DNA of 64,000 nucleotides from an uncultured Gammaproteobacteria bacterium (GCA_947259705.1 CAMYNL010000001.1:1-64000), one strand, 5' to 3'. Positions 52,335 through 62,249 are shown, counted from the stretch's first letter. Made by a program: numbers and translations. The notes: generated from the sequence alone by a model not told the origin.

Positions 52335-53129
52335 TCAGTTACGCAGCCGGTCGATGCGCAATCGTTCGCGGTCGTCGAACAGGCGTTTGGCGCCGGTCTC
52401 GACGGCCCACAAGGCACCCAGGCCGGTGGCCGCGGTGATCAGGAACATGATCAGAATCTGGTACTTGACCGCCTCCAGCGGCGGCGCCCCGGCCAGTATC
52501 TGGCCCGTCATCATGCCCGGCAGGCTCACCACCCCGGCGGCGGCCATGGCGTTTATCATGGGAACCAGCGCCACGCGGACAGCGTCGCGGCGCAGGGCCG
52601 CCGTGGCTTCGCGCGCCGGGTCACCCAGCGCCAGTCGCGCCTCGATGATGTTCCGCTCGTTGATTGCGCCACGGTTCATGCGGTCCACGCCCAGGGCAAT
52701 GGCATTCATGGTGTTGCCGAGCAGCATGCCAAGCAACGGGATCGCGTATTGGGGCTGATACCAGGGCACCGGCTGCACCAATACCAGCAATGCAAAGATC
52801 ACCAGGGTGAAACACGACACGAACATAGCGCCGGCGCCGAGGCCGTAGCCCCACACCCCGCGCAGCGGGTGCTTCTGCCGCGCCCACACCTCGCGCCCCG
52901 CAATTGCCAGCATTGCCAACGCCATCAATACCACCCAGACCGGTCCCGCATCCTCGAACAACAGCTTTAGCAACATGCCCACGAGAGTCAGCTGGATGGC
53001 GGTGCGCGCCGCCGCGACAAGCAAATCATGCGCGACACCCAGGGCCATGCGGTGGGAAATCAGCGCCAGCAACAGCACCAGGCAGGCGGCCAGCGCCAGG
53101 TCGACGGCGGAAAGCGACACCGCGGTCAA
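52335..53129 (-). CDS. fetB: FetB-type iron export ABC permease (UPF0014)
   Basis: This is a 264-residue inner-membrane permease with about seven hydrophobic segments. Typical FetB sequences are AARTAIQLTLVGMLLKLLF, the QYAIPLLGMLLGNTMNAIALGVDR block, RNIIEARLALGDPAREATAALRRDAVR, and VSLPGMMTGQILAGAPPLEAVKYQI. FetAB exports iron and raises resistance to oxidative stress in Escherichia coli. The TTG at 53129, two bases after the fetA stop, gives the family length. A GTG at 53120 is an alternative. Confidence 0.9.
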   Translation of the reverse strand: MTAVSLSAVDLALAACLVLLLALISHRMALGVAHDLLVAAARTAIQLTLVGMLLKLLFEDAGPVWVVLMALAMLAIAGREVWARQKHPLRGVWGYGLGAGAMFVSCFTLVIFALLVLVQPVPWYQPQYAIPLLGMLLGNTMNAIALGVDRMNRGAINERNIIEARLALGDPAREATAALRRDAVRVALVPMINAMAAAGVVSLPGMMTGQILAGAPPLEAVKYQILIMFLITAATGLGALWAVETGAKRLFDDRERLRIDRLRN

Positions 53130-53131
53130 GC

Positions 53132-53773
53132 TCAGGAGGCCTCGCTTGCCGGCGCGGAAGTGAGAATCCCGCCACCGAGTATCAGGTGCCGATCCGCGAT
53201 GCGCGCGATCTGCCCCGCATCGTGGCTGACCCACAGCGCCGCCGCCCCCCGCTCAGCCAGGTATCTTCTCACCGTCGCCTCGATTCGGCGGGTCGCCGCC
53301 GCGTCAAGGGCCGCAGTGGGTTCATCCAGCAGCAATACCTTGGGCCCTACGCGTAGCGCCCGCCACAACGCCAGCCGCTGGCGTTCCCCCGTTGACAACT
53401 CCGCGATGGCGCGCCCGGCTACTTCCGCGGCGAGCGCGAATTCGTCCGCCTCGCGCATCGCGTCAGCAAAGTGATCAGTCACGCGGGCACCCCACCAGGC
53501 ACTTTCAGCAGCGCAGAATGTCACCCGACGCCGCCATGCGGGCCCCGAAAAGCGGTCGCGAGGAACACCTTCGAGCAGGACCTCCCCGTGGTTGGGATCG
53601 AGGTCAGCGATAGCCCGCAGCAACAGCGTCTTGCCCGCGCCGGACTGGCCGCTCAGGCACACCGTCTCACCGGCGTACAGGTCCAGGTCGACGCCATACG
53701 CGACACCGCCCGCCGCGGCGGCGGGCTGCCGGTCGTTGTACAGGGCATGAATGGAGAGCAAAGCCGCGGGCAT
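53132..53773 (-). CDS. fetA: FetA-type iron export ABC ATPase
   Basis: This is a 213-residue ATPase with Walker A LSGQSGAGKTLLLRAI, the signature ELSTGERQRLALWRAL and Walker B VLLLDEPTAALD. LSTGE in place of LSGGE is typical of FetA. It is the first gene of the fetAB pair and lies divergent from a CDGSH iron-sulfur protein gene. Confidence 0.92.
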   Translation of the reverse strand: MPAALLSIHALYNDRQPAAAAGGVAYGVDLDLYAGETVCLSGQSGAGKTLLLRAIADLDPNHGEVLLEGVPRDRFSGPAWRRRVTFCAAESAWWGARVTDHFADAMREADEFALAAEVAGRAIAELSTGERQRLALWRALRVGPKVLLLDEPTAALDAAATRRIEATVRRYLAERGAAALWVSHDAGQIARIADRHLILGGGILTSAPASEAS

Positions 53774-53843
53774 GGCGCTAATCTAACACCAGAGATCGAT
53801 TCGCAGTATGATTCCGGCCCGAACAGCGAATGAGCCACGAGAC

Positions 53844-54083
53844 ATGTCCGACCCAGTTATCGCCCAACGATCCCCTTACGTACTGGAACTGGATTCCGGA
53901 ACCTACTGGTGGTGCCGTTGCGGGCGCTCCGCCAAGCAGCCATTCTGTGACGGCTCCCACCAGGGCACCGACTTCACGCCGCTCAAGCTGGAGCTGAGTG
54001 AGACAAAGAAGGTGGCCTTGTGTGGATGTAAACACAGCACCCGCGCGCCTCTGTGCGACGGCACGCATAGCAAGCTGGGCTGA
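53844..54083 (+). CDS. Double CDGSH iron-sulfur domain protein
   Basis: This is a 79-residue protein with two CDGSH [2Fe-2S] motifs: CRCGRSAKQPFCDGSH at about residues 24-39 and CGCKHSTRAPLCDGTH at about residues 60-75. Each supplies three Cys and one His ligand. Short two-domain forms are known in bacteria and are thought to be cytosolic redox or cluster-handling proteins. The ATG at 53844 is preferred to an in-frame ATG at 53808. Its closeness to the divergent iron exporter genes suggests a shared link to iron, but this is inference. Confidence 0.93.
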   Translation: MSDPVIAQRSPYVLELDSGTYWWCRCGRSAKQPFCDGSHQGTDFTPLKLELSETKKVALCGCKHSTRAPLCDGTHSKLG

Positions 54084-54101
54084 GCCCGCCCGCGGTCCCA
54101 G

Positions 54102-55418
54102 GTGAGAAGGCTAGTGACCATCGTTGCCGGGGCGATACTGCTGGCGGCCGCTGTGCTGCCCTATGATTTCGGTGTGCAGACCGAGACGCTCTACCTCGAT
54201 GGCATGCGAGGCTACGCCGAAGCTGGCCGGTGGCGCGTTCACCGCAACGAGTTCGACCGCGGCTGGTTCCGTTCAAGCGCCCACAGCGATATCGAAGCAG
54301 GCGACATGCGCATCAAGGCCACCCACGTCATCGATCACGGTCCGCTTCCGCTCAGCCGGCTGGGCAGCGCGCCATGGTCATGGCGCCTCCGGCAGGCCGT
54401 GATTCGCACCGAGGCCCTGTTCGAGTCATCGCTCGGTGGCCAGGCGCTGCCGCTAGCTGCGACGACCAGCGTCGCCATAGACGGCAACGCCATCGCCAAG
54501 GCCGACATCGCGGCGGGCAGCCACGGACTGTCGCCTGGCGGCCGCCTGAGCTGGGAGCCGGTCGCAGGCGAGCTTCATCTGCAGCCTGCCACCACTGCGT
54601 TCCACGGCAGCGCGCAGGTTCCCGGCCTGATTGTGCGCAGCCAGGGCGTTGTGGTCACCGCCGAAGACTGCGGTATAAGGTTTACCCAACACCTGGACAA
54701 CAGCGGTCTGCCACTCGGCCTTACGCATTCCGAGTGCGGGACCGTCAGCGTGGCGGCGGAAGGCCAGCCAGCGGTTTTCGCCGAGGCGGTGGCCCTGACG
54801 AGCCGGGGTGACGAACAGTCCGCAGGGCTGCGTTATGAACTGGGCTTGGCATTCGAACGCCTGGCCATGGACCGAGAATCGCATGGTCCGGGCACCTGGT
54901 CACTGGTTGTCGACAGCCTCGATGCCGCCAGCGTGTCTCGTCTGCGGGCGGCTGATGCGGCGGCTGAGATTCAACTTTCCGACCTGCTGGGTGCCGTAGC
55001 CAGGCACAACGCGCAACTGGAGTCGACACTGGCGCTGTCGGGATCAGAAGGCAAGGTCGACGCCCGGTTGATCATGCGGCTCGACGAGTCCGCGGACCCC
55101 GGCAACCCGTTTACCATCGTCACGGCACTGGATGCCGCAGCCGACATCCGCGCGCCCGCCGCGGTAGTACGTCGGTGGCTAGCGATGGCCATGGGGCGGC
55201 AAACGAAGGCCCGCGCATCGCGTCCCGGCGCGTCCTCCCTGACGCCCCAACGGCGCCAGGCGATGGTGGCCAGTCAGGTTGACCAGCGAATCCGGCAGTG
55301 GCAGAGCGACCGCTACCTGGTGGAAGACCAGGACCACTATCGCTTGTCGGCGACGTACCGCAAGGGGGTGTTGCTGGTGAACGGCAACATCACCGACTGG
55401 ATGTCGGCGTTCCGTTGA
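54102..55418 (+). CDS. YdgA/DUF945 family exported protein
   Basis: This is a 438-residue protein with an N-terminal signal or anchor sequence (MRRLVTIVAGAILLAAAVLPYDFG) and the DUF945/YdgA pattern of a large beta-rich periplasmic domain. A C-terminal segment (QVDQRIRQWQSDRYLVEDQDHYRLSATYRKGVLLVNGN) closely fits the family's conserved end. The function is unknown. The GTG at 54102 keeps the basic residues of the signal, and a second GTG at 54114 is also possible. It overlaps pdxA by four bases (TTGA), so they are coupled. Confidence 0.8.
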   Translation: MRRLVTIVAGAILLAAAVLPYDFGVQTETLYLDGMRGYAEAGRWRVHRNEFDRGWFRSSAHSDIEAGDMRIKATHVIDHGPLPLSRLGSAPWSWRLRQAVIRTEALFESSLGGQALPLAATTSVAIDGNAIAKADIAAGSHGLSPGGRLSWEPVAGELHLQPATTAFHGSAQVPGLIVRSQGVVVTAEDCGIRFTQHLDNSGLPLGLTHSECGTVSVAAEGQPAVFAEAVALTSRGDEQSAGLRYELGLAFERLAMDRESHGPGTWSLVVDSLDAASVSRLRAADAAAEIQLSDLLGAVARHNAQLESTLALSGSEGKVDARLIMRLDESADPGNPFTIVTALDAAADIRAPAAVVRRWLAMAMGRQTKARASRPGASSLTPQRRQAMVASQVDQRIRQWQSDRYLVEDQDHYRLSATYRKGVLLVNGNITDWMSAFR

Positions 55419-56407
55419 CCCCGCACGGCCTGCCCACGATCGCGTTGACGCCCGGCGAACCCGCCGGCGTGGGACCGGACATCACCCTGCTGGCGGCAAC
55501 GCAGCCGCTAGCGTGCCGGCTGGCGGTGGTTGCAGACCCGGAGTTGCTGCGTGAGCGGGCGTCCCGGCTGGGTATCGAGGTGGTGTTGGAACCATGGTGC
55601 GGCCAGCCCCACCGTCCGGGATGTCTCGCTGTCGCATCCGAGTCACTCGCAACCGAGGCCCAGCCCGGTGTCCCGGACGTCGGCAATGCACCCTACGTGC
55701 TGCGCACCCTTGATCGGGCGATCGACGGCTGTCTGGGGCGCCAGTTCGACGCCATGGTCACGGGTCCAGTGCACAAGGGGATCATCAACGATGCAGGGGT
55801 GCCGTTCACGGGGCACACCGAGTACCTGGCCAAGCGAAGCGGCGCGCCGCTGCCGGTCATGCTGCTGATAGCCGGTGCCTTGCGCGTCGCCCTGGTCACC
55901 ACTCACGTGGCGCTGCGCCAGGTGTCCGCTATGATCACCCGCCAGCGAGTATCCGCCACCCTGGAGGTCCTGCTCCGCGATCTCGAGGCCAGGTTCGGCT
56001 GCCGGGACCCCCGCATCCTGGTGTGCGGGCTGAACCCGCATGCCGGCGAAGGAGGCCATCTGGGCACCGAGGACCGCCAGATCATTGCCCCGGTGGTGGC
56101 AGATTTCCGCAAGCGTGGCCGGCTGGTCGAGGGCCCCATCCCGGCAGACACGGCATTCACACCACCCCGGCTGGCAGAATGCGACGCGGTGCTTGCCATG
56201 TATCACGACCAGGGGCTGCCGGTGGTGAAGCACCAGGGCTTCGGCCAGGCGGTAAACGTGACCCTGGGCCTGCCTCTGCTCCGGACATCGGTGGACCATG
56301 GCACCGCGCTGGCGCTGGCAGCCACCGGGCGCGCCCAGGCCGGCAGTCTGCTCGCTGCGTTGACCATGGCAATCAGCCTCGCTGAGCATGCAGCAACATC
56401 GGCCTGA
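55415..56407 (+). CDS. pdxA: 4-hydroxythreonine-4-phosphate dehydrogenase
   Basis: This is a 330-residue PdxA of the DXP-dependent pyridoxal phosphate pathway. The substrate and zinc sites are visible as FTGHTEYLAKR, LNPHAGEGGHLGTED and AMYHDQGLPVVKH, after the start IALTPGEPAGVGPDI. It starts at TTG 55415 inside the TTGA stop overlap with the DUF945 gene, which gives the standard length. It overlaps ksgA by 20 bases. The pdxA-ksgA pair is conserved in gammaproteobacteria. Confidence 0.95.
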   Translation: MTPHGLPTIALTPGEPAGVGPDITLLAATQPLACRLAVVADPELLRERASRLGIEVVLEPWCGQPHRPGCLAVASESLATEAQPGVPDVGNAPYVLRTLDRAIDGCLGRQFDAMVTGPVHKGIINDAGVPFTGHTEYLAKRSGAPLPVMLLIAGALRVALVTTHVALRQVSAMITRQRVSATLEVLLRDLEARFGCRDPRILVCGLNPHAGEGGHLGTEDRQIIAPVVADFRKRGRLVEGPIPADTAFTPPRLAECDAVLAMYHDQGLPVVKHQGFGQAVNVTLGLPLLRTSVDHGTALALAATGRAQAGSLLAALTMAISLAEHAATSA

Positions 56408-57179
56408 CAAGCCTCCGCCGCGAAAATCCCTTGGTCAGCATTTTCTCCGGGATGAGGCGGTAATCGAGCGAATCATCGCCTGTTTTGGGCCCGCGCCACA
56501 GGACCTGGTGGTAGAGATTGGACCGGGGCGCGGCGCGCTGACTTTCCGGCTTGCCGGCCAGCTGCGGGAACTGCACGTGGTGGAGATCGACAAGGCGCTG
56601 GTGAAAGCGCTCACCCGACAGCAGGAAGGATACCCGGGGTTGCACATCCATGCTGCCGACGCGATGACACTGGACTACTGCGCCCTGGCAGCAGGGCGGA
56701 GGTTACGGATTATCGGCAATCTGCCCTACAACGTGTCGACGCCGCTGCTGTTCAAGTTTCTGCATGATCGTCATTGCATTCGCGACATGGTGCTGATGCT
56801 GCAGAAGGAAGTAGTGGACCGGATGTGCGCATCTCCCGGCGGCAGGGATTACGGCCGCTTGTCGGTGATGCTGCAGCAGTCCTGCAGCGTGGATGAGTTA
56901 TTCGAGGTGGGGCCGGGCGCTTTCGATCCTCCACCCAAGGTGAACTCAGCCGTCGTCAGGCTGGCGCCCTATCCGCACCCGCCGCATCCCGTCGGGGATC
57001 CCGGTCACTTCTCCCGTGTCGTGCAGACCGCGTTCAGTCAGCGACGCAAGACGATACGCAACGCGTTGAAGTTGCTGGTTGACGGCGCGATGCTCGCCCA
57101 CGCCGGCATAGACCCCGGGGCGAGGCCCGAAACGCTAAGCGTTGCGGACTACGTCCGACTCAGCGAGCTGAGCCGTTAG
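56388..57179 (+). CDS. ksgA: 16S rRNA (adenine1518/1519-N6)-dimethyltransferase
   Basis: This is a 263-residue KsgA/RsmA that dimethylates two adenines in the helix 45 loop of 16S rRNA. The start RKSLGQHFL, SAM motif EIGPGRGALT, acidic strand end VVEIDKALV, the motif IV NLPYNVSTPLLFKFL and the FDPPPKVNSAVVRL block are all present. It starts 20 bases inside pdxA. Confidence 0.96.
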   Translation: MQQHRPDKPPPRKSLGQHFLRDEAVIERIIACFGPAPQDLVVEIGPGRGALTFRLAGQLRELHVVEIDKALVKALTRQQEGYPGLHIHAADAMTLDYCALAAGRRLRIIGNLPYNVSTPLLFKFLHDRHCIRDMVLMLQKEVVDRMCASPGGRDYGRLSVMLQQSCSVDELFEVGPGAFDPPPKVNSAVVRLAPYPHPPHPVGDPGHFSRVVQTAFSQRRKTIRNALKLLVDGAMLAHAGIDPGARPETLSVADYVRLSELSR

Positions 57180-57183
57180 TAAG

Positions 57184-57189
57184 TATAAT
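57184..57189 (+). promoter_or_regulatory. Candidate -10 element (TATAAT) after ksgA
   Basis: A perfect TATAAT lies 56 bases before the TTG of the unknown exported protein. The -35 region is not recognisable, so this stands on the -10 alone. Confidence 0.35.
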
Positions 57190-57239
57190 GCCGCCTCGCC
57201 GTCGAGGTCGGACCACCCTTAGCCGAGAGGACAATCCGT

Positions 57240-57869
57240 TTGTTCCGCAGACTACTCCCATCCCTGTTGCTCGCGGCCGCATGCGCGCTGCCAACTCAGC
57301 GAGCGACGGGGGGTTATTTCAATTGTTCCGTCGTCTATGACGAATTTGACAGTCTGATGAATAACCGCTTCCTGGTGGAACCGGACCGCTACGTGGGCAC
57401 CCTCAGCGTCCGCATAACCAAATCCCAATTCGAGACCTTGCAGCGCGGACAGTTCCTGTTGTACCCAGAGCGAGAACAACTGGGCATAGCGATTTTTCGC
57501 AGCAACCAGAACCTGCACGGAAAGCTCCTTTACCACTTCAGCGACCCGTTGCCGGACGGTAAAGTGCAGCTGATCATCGACGACGCGGTGGTATTGGCTC
57601 GCGTCAGCGACGGTTATGGCCCGGTCCGGCTGGGACCGTTGCGGCTGAAACCTGGGGTGGGACTGGATCTCGACAGCGGAAGCTACATAGAGCCCCGTTA
57701 TCCGGGGGCGCGGGGCGAGAGCAACGGCCCCGAAACGGCGGCCGCCGACATCCACTTCGACATCACCGAGGACACCGCCGAACCGGTGATCTCGGCAGTC
57801 AACGGGGCGATGATCCAGTTCCCGGTGGAGTCTCTCTGCCTGCGCCCGGAAGCGACTGCGCCGCGATAG
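57240..57869 (+). CDS. Exported protein of unknown function
   Basis: This is a 209-residue protein that I do not recognise. It has a signal peptide (MFRRLLPSLLLAAACALPTQRA), with a cysteine near residue 15 that lacks good lipobox spacing. The rest is predicted beta-rich, with regular alternation (VGTLSVRITKSQF, GKVQLIIDDAVVLARVSDGYGPV). The start is TTG 57240 with GAGAGGA seven bases upstream. Its last 71 bases overlap the convergent plsC-like gene, so one end may be mis-sized or the genes truly overlap. Confidence 0.65.
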   Translation: MFRRLLPSLLLAAACALPTQRATGGYFNCSVVYDEFDSLMNNRFLVEPDRYVGTLSVRITKSQFETLQRGQFLLYPEREQLGIAIFRSNQNLHGKLLYHFSDPLPDGKVQLIIDDAVVLARVSDGYGPVRLGPLRLKPGVGLDLDSGSYIEPRYPGARGESNGPETAAADIHFDITEDTAEPVISAVNGAMIQFPVESLCLRPEATAPR

Positions 57870-58587
57870 TTTCCGCACGGTCGCGCTCGAGTTTCTCCAT
57901 GGCGGCCTCGATCCAACACTCCACCGAGCGGGACACCTGCTTGGCGCGGGCGCCCGTGGTCGATATGGGCGGGCCGATTATCACCTGAATTCGGCCGGGG
58001 TACTTGAGCCAGCCCCATCGCGGCCAGTATCGGCCCGCATCATGGGCCACCGGCACCACCGGCACGCCGGCCCGCACCGCCAGCATCGCGCCTCCCGGGT
58101 TGTAGCGCCCGCGCTCCCCTGGTGCGACCCGCGTGCCTTCCGGAAAAACGACCACCCAGCGACCGCTTCGAAGTCTGTCGGTGCCTTCGCGGATCACCTT
58201 GTCCAGGGCCTTGATACCGGCCTTGCGGTCTATTGCGACGGGCTGCGTGGCCGCCAGCCCCCAGCCGAAGAATGGGATCCACAATAGTTCCCGCTTCAAT
58301 ACCCAGGCCTGGGGCGGGAATATGATCTGAAATGCGATCGTCTCCCAGGCGGATTGGTGCTTCGACAGGATTACCGACGCTGTTGCAGGAAGGTGCTCGC
58401 GGCCCTCTACATGAAAGTAGAGCCTGCAGGTGAATCCCAGCCACCAGATGACAAACCGCGCCCAGTATGCGATCAGGCGGGAGCGGGTTACCGGCGGTAG
58501 TGGATAGAAGATTAGCGCCGCGGGCGTGAACAGCACCGCTGCCAGCATCTGTCCCAGCAAGAACAGCAGCGAGCGCAGGATCAGCAT
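57799..58587 (-). CDS. plsC: 1-acyl-sn-glycerol-3-phosphate acyltransferase (PlsC family)
   Basis: This is a 262-residue membrane acyltransferase. It has two N-terminal hydrophobic segments (RSLLFLLGQMLAAVLFTPAALI and LIAYWARFVIWWLG), the HX4E/D-type motif LSKHQSAWETI, GWGLAATQPVAIDR, and the acceptor motif VVFPEGTRVAPG, then PVVPVAHDAG. It completes phosphatidate synthesis. It lies next to gmhB and glyS-glyQ on the same strand, as beside the origin of Pseudomonas chromosomes. Confidence 0.93.
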   Translation of the reverse strand: MLILRSLLFLLGQMLAAVLFTPAALIFYPLPPVTRSRLIAYWARFVIWWLGFTCRLYFHVEGREHLPATASVILSKHQSAWETIAFQIIFPPQAWVLKRELLWIPFFGWGLAATQPVAIDRKAGIKALDKVIREGTDRLRSGRWVVVFPEGTRVAPGERGRYNPGGAMLAVRAGVPVVPVAHDAGRYWPRWGWLKYPGRIQVIIGPPISTTGARAKQVSRSVECWIEAAMEKLERDRAETIAAQSLPGAGRETPPGTGSSPR

Positions 58588-58592
58588 GGGGC

Positions 58593-59192
58593 TCAGTGGT
58601 TGACGCCCCCACCCATTGCCGCCCGTATCTCCCCGTCCAGTTCCCCATTCAGCAGGGCATCCACAAACCCGGCCAGATCCGCATAGACCGGCACTCCCCC
58701 CAGGTCCGCGCGTCGCTGTTGCTGGAGCAGTTCCGCACTATTTGCGCCCTTCCCCGTCGTGACCAGCACCGGTAACGCGTTCACGGCCGCCGCCGCTTCC
58801 AGGTCCCGGATCGAGTCCCCCACCACCGGTACACCGTGCAGCTTGATCTTCAGTCGGTCGGCAAGCTGGCGCAGCATTCCGGGCCGTGGTTTGCGGCAGG
58901 AACAATCCGCGTCGGGGACATGGGGGCAAAACAAGACGGCGTCGATTTCACCGCCTTTCTGGTGCACATGTTCGAGCATCTTTATGTGGATCTTGTTCAG
59001 CGTATCCAGCGTGAACAGACCACGGCCCACTCCGGACTGGTTGGAGATCACTACTACGCGATAGTCGGCGCGGCACAGGCGGGCAATTGCGTCGAGGCTG
59101 CCGGGGACGGGAACCCATTCCTCCGGGGACTTGATATAGTCGTCGGAGTCCTCATTGATGACTCCGTCGCGATCCAGGATCACCAGCCGCAT
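58593..59192 (-). CDS. gmhB: D-glycero-beta-D-manno-heptose 1,7-bisphosphate 7-phosphatase
   Basis: This is a 199-residue HAD phosphatase of the GmhB type. The nucleophile motif is VILDRDGVIN, followed by VVISNQSGVGRG, the zinc loop CPHVPDADCSCRKP and VGDSIRDLEAA. It acts in ADP-heptose synthesis for lipopolysaccharide core. Five bases separate its stop from the plsC start, so the two are one transcript. Confidence 0.94.
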   Translation of the reverse strand: MRLVILDRDGVINEDSDDYIKSPEEWVPVPGSLDAIARLCRADYRVVVISNQSGVGRGLFTLDTLNKIHIKMLEHVHQKGGEIDAVLFCPHVPDADCSCRKPRPGMLRQLADRLKIKLHGVPVVGDSIRDLEAAAAVNALPVLVTTGKGANSAELLQQQRRADLGGVPVYADLAGFVDALLNGELDGEIRAAMGGGVNH

Positions 59193-59239
59193 AGTCGATC
59201 ACCGCAGCGGCGAGGCACAGGCGCCAGAATCCACGGTCC

Positions 59240-61375
59240 TCATGCGTCCGCCGCGCTCTCTATCTGCAGCAGGGATATGTCGGCGACGCGCAGGAACAGG
59301 TCGTGCAGCCGCTTCAACATTGCAAGCCGGTTGTCCCGGGTCGCGGCATCCTCGGTCATTACCATTACCTCGTCAAAAAACGTGTCCACCGGTTCACGCA
59401 ACGCGGCCAGCGCGGCCAGGCCTTGCTTATACTGTCCGCTGTCAAACGCACTGACCGCTTCAGACTCCAGCCGCGACAAGGCGTCTGCGAGAGCGCGCTC
59501 GGCGGGTTCCCGCAACAATTTCCGGTTCACCCGGTCGGGAATCGGCGCCGTCGACTTGCGCAGGATGTTGCGGATGCGCTTGTTGGCGGCCGCGAGATTG
59601 GCCGCCTCGTCCAGGGCACGAAACCCGGCTACGGCTCGCAGTCGGCGATCAAAATCCGCCGGGCGCGCCGGGCGCCGGCTGGCCACCGCGGCAATTTCGT
59701 CCTGCCGAAACCCCTGCGCTGCGTAGTGCGCATTGAGCCTTTCGAGGATGAAGTCAAAGACACGCCCTGCAATCCCGTCACCAACCGGCTCGGCGGCGCC
59801 GGATTCACCATACACCCGCAGCGTCTCGACGAGAAGCGCTTCCAGATCCAGGTCCGTACCGCCATCGATCATGATCCGCAGCGTCCCCAGCGCCGCGCGG
59901 CGCAGACCGAATGGGTCCTTGTCTCCGCTGGGCTCTTCCCCGGCAAGAAATATCCCGACCAGGGTATCGAGTCGGTCCGCCAGGGCGACCACCCGCCCCA
60001 GCTCCGATCCGGGCAGCGTGTCGCCCGCGAAACGAGGATGGTAGTGTTCCGCGATGGCATCCGCTACCCGCTGGTCTTCTCCGTCATGCTGGGCATAGTA
60101 GCGTCCCATGATGCCTTGCAGTTCCGGGAACTCGCCGACCATTTCCGTGACCAGGTCGGCTTTGCACAGTGTCGCGGCGCGGTCGCTGAGTGCCGCGTCG
60201 GCACCGGCGCCTGCAGCGATGACGGCCGCTAGGCGCCGCAGCCGCGCCACCTTGTCGGCAACGGAACCCAGCTTGTTGTGAAACATCACCTCGGCCAGTG
60301 CCGCGCGCCGGTCGCAGAGCCGCTGCTTGCGATCCGTCTCCCAAAAGAACCGCGCGTCCGACAGCCGCGCTCGCAGCACGCGCTCGTTGCCGGCCCGCAC
60401 CCTTTTTGGCGATTTGCTCTTGATGTTGCTAACAGTGATGAAGAAGGGCAGCAGACGGCCGCGGCCGTTGGTAACATGGAAGTACTTCTGGTGATCGCGC
60501 ATCGATGACACCAGCACCTCCGGCGGTACGGTGAGGAAGGAGGCGTCGAACTCGCCGAGCAGCGCCTGCGGCCACTCGACCAGGCCTGTCACCTCGTCCA
60601 GCAGGGCCTCGTCGATCTGTGCCTGGCCGGAGACGCTCTCCGCCAATCGCTCAACCTGATCGACGATCCGCTGCCGACGGTCGCTGAAATCAGCCACCAC
60701 CATGCCCTGCTCACGCAGCAGCCGTTCGTAATCATCAGCATGAGTTAGGCTCAGCGGGCCGGGAGCATGGAACCGATGGCCGTGGGTGCGGCGCTTCGAC
60801 GGCACGGAAAGCAGCTCGGTCCGGACCGGGGTCTTGCCGTGCAGCAACACCACCCAGTGTACGGGCCGCACGAATTCTGCGTCCAGATCTCCCCAGCGCA
60901 TGCGCTTTGGTATGGGCAGACGGCGAACCGCCTCCGCCACGCAGTCGGGTATCAGCGCGCTCGCGGGGACGCCCTTTTTGCCCTCCCGGTAGACCAGCCA
61001 CTCACCCTTGTCCGTTTTGACTCGGCCGAGGGCTGCCACCTCTACGCCGCAGGAGCCAGCGAAGCCCAGGGCGGCCTTGGTGGGCCGGCCGGTGGAATCA
61101 AATGCGGCCTTTATCGACGGGCCGCGACGTTCCACCTGCTGATCAGGCTGTCGCCGCTGCACCGCGGCCACCCAGACGGCGATTCGGCGGGGCGTGGCAA
61201 ACCACCGATATGCGGTCTGCGACTCCACCAGCTGCGCCTGCCGAAGATTCTGCAGGCAACCCTCTGCGAAGGCGCGTCCGAGACCAGCCAGCGCCTTAGG
61301 CGGTAGTTCTTCCGTGCCGATCTCCATCAGCAGGCTGTCGCCGCGACGTGTTGTCGCCGCCCCGCGTTCAGCCAT
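59240..61375 (-). CDS. glyS: Glycyl-tRNA synthetase beta subunit
   Basis: This is the 711-residue beta chain of the bacterial alpha2-beta2 glycyl-tRNA synthetase. The N-terminus [24 protein letters not shown], the HD-like [12 protein letters not shown] and the C-terminal anticodon-binding helix ending [16 protein letters not shown] are typical. ATG 61375 overlaps glyQ by eight bases, and an in-frame GTG at 61381 is possible. Confidence 0.96.
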   Translation of the reverse strand: MAERGAATTRRGDSLLMEIGTEELPPKALAGLGRAFAEGCLQNLRQAQLVESQTAYRWFATPRRIAVWVAAVQRRQPDQQVERRGPSIKAAFDSTGRPTKAALGFAGSCGVEVAALGRVKTDKGEWLVYREGKKGVPASALIPDCVAEAVRRLPIPKRMRWGDLDAEFVRPVHWVVLLHGKTPVRTELLSVPSKRRTHGHRFHAPGPLSLTHADDYERLLREQGMVVADFSDRRQRIVDQVERLAESVSGQAQIDEALLDEVTGLVEWPQALLGEFDASFLTVPPEVLVSSMRDHQKYFHVTNGRGRLLPFFITVSNIKSKSPKRVRAGNERVLRARLSDARFFWETDRKQRLCDRRAALAEVMFHNKLGSVADKVARLRRLAAVIAAGAGADAALSDRAATLCKADLVTEMVGEFPELQGIMGRYYAQHDGEDQRVADAIAEHYHPRFAGDTLPGSELGRVVALADRLDTLVGIFLAGEEPSGDKDPFGLRRAALGTLRIMIDGGTDLDLEALLVETLRVYGESGAAEPVGDGIAGRVFDFILERLNAHYAAQGFRQDEIAAVASRRPARPADFDRRLRAVAGFRALDEAANLAAANKRIRNILRKSTAPIPDRVNRKLLREPAERALADALSRLESEAVSAFDSGQYKQGLAALAALREPVDTFFDEVMVMTEDAATRDNRLAMLKRLHDLFLRVADISLLQIESAADA

Positions 61376-62249
61376 TGCCACGCCCCCGGGGAAACCCCAG
61401 GGCTTCCCGGCTGACGAAGTACGCCTCCGCCACCGCCCTGGCCATTACCCGCACCCGCCCGATATAGCGGGCACGTTCAGTGACGCCGATGGCATGGCGG
61501 GCGTCCAGCAGATTGAACGCATGGGAGGCCTTCAACACCATGTCGTAGGCAGGCAGCGGCAGCAGTTGCTCCATCAGTCTGCGGTTCTCGCTCTCATAGG
61601 TATCGAATGCCTGGAACAAAGCCGGAACGCTGGCGTGCTCGAAATTGTAAGCCGACTGCTCGACCTCGTTCTGGTGGTAAAGGTCGCGGTAGCGGTAACC
61701 GGGCGTCCACTCCAGATCGAACACGTTGTCTTCCCCCTGCAGGTACATCGCTATTCGTTCCAGCCCATAAGTTATCTCGCCGGTCACCGGGCGGCAATCG
61801 AGGCCGCCGACCTGCTGGAAGTAGGTGAACTGGGTCACCTCCATACCGTTCAGCCACACCTCCCAGCCAAGCCCCCAGGCCCCCAGGGTAGGTGACTCCC
61901 AGTCATCCTCGACAAAACGCACGTCGTCTCGCAAAAAATCTATGCCCAGGCGCTGCAGGGATCCCAGATAAAGATCCTGGATGTCCAGCGGAGAAGGTTT
62001 CAAGATCACCTGATACTGGAAATAGTGCTGCAGTCGGTTGGGATTTTCCCCGTAGCGGCCATCGGTGGGACGCCGCGACGGTTGTACGTAGGCGGCCTTG
62101 ATGGGCTCCGGTCCCACGGCGCCCAGAAAGGTCGCCGGGTGAAATGTGCCCGCGCCCACTTCCATGTCGTAGGGCTGCAGAAGCAGGCACCCGTGGTCAG
62201 CCCAGTATTGCTGGAGGGAAAGGATGAGGTCCTGAAATGTCACCGTCAC
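61368..62249 (-). CDS. glyQ: Glycyl-tRNA synthetase alpha subunit
   Basis: This is the 293-residue class II catalytic alpha chain. The [24 protein letters not shown] start, [45 protein letters not shown]-type motif 2 region, and [18 protein letters not shown] are clear. The start is GTG 62249, and a GTG two codons later is an alternative. It is the first gene of glyQ-glyS-gmhB-plsC. Confidence 0.97.
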   Translation of the reverse strand: MTVTFQDLILSLQQYWADHGCLLLQPYDMEVGAGTFHPATFLGAVGPEPIKAAYVQPSRRPTDGRYGENPNRLQHYFQYQVILKPSPLDIQDLYLGSLQRLGIDFLRDDVRFVEDDWESPTLGAWGLGWEVWLNGMEVTQFTYFQQVGGLDCRPVTGEITYGLERIAMYLQGEDNVFDLEWTPGYRYRDLYHQNEVEQSAYNFEHASVPALFQAFDTYESENRRLMEQLLPLPAYDMVLKASHAFNLLDARHAIGVTERARYIGRVRVMARAVAEAYFVSREALGFPRGRGNG

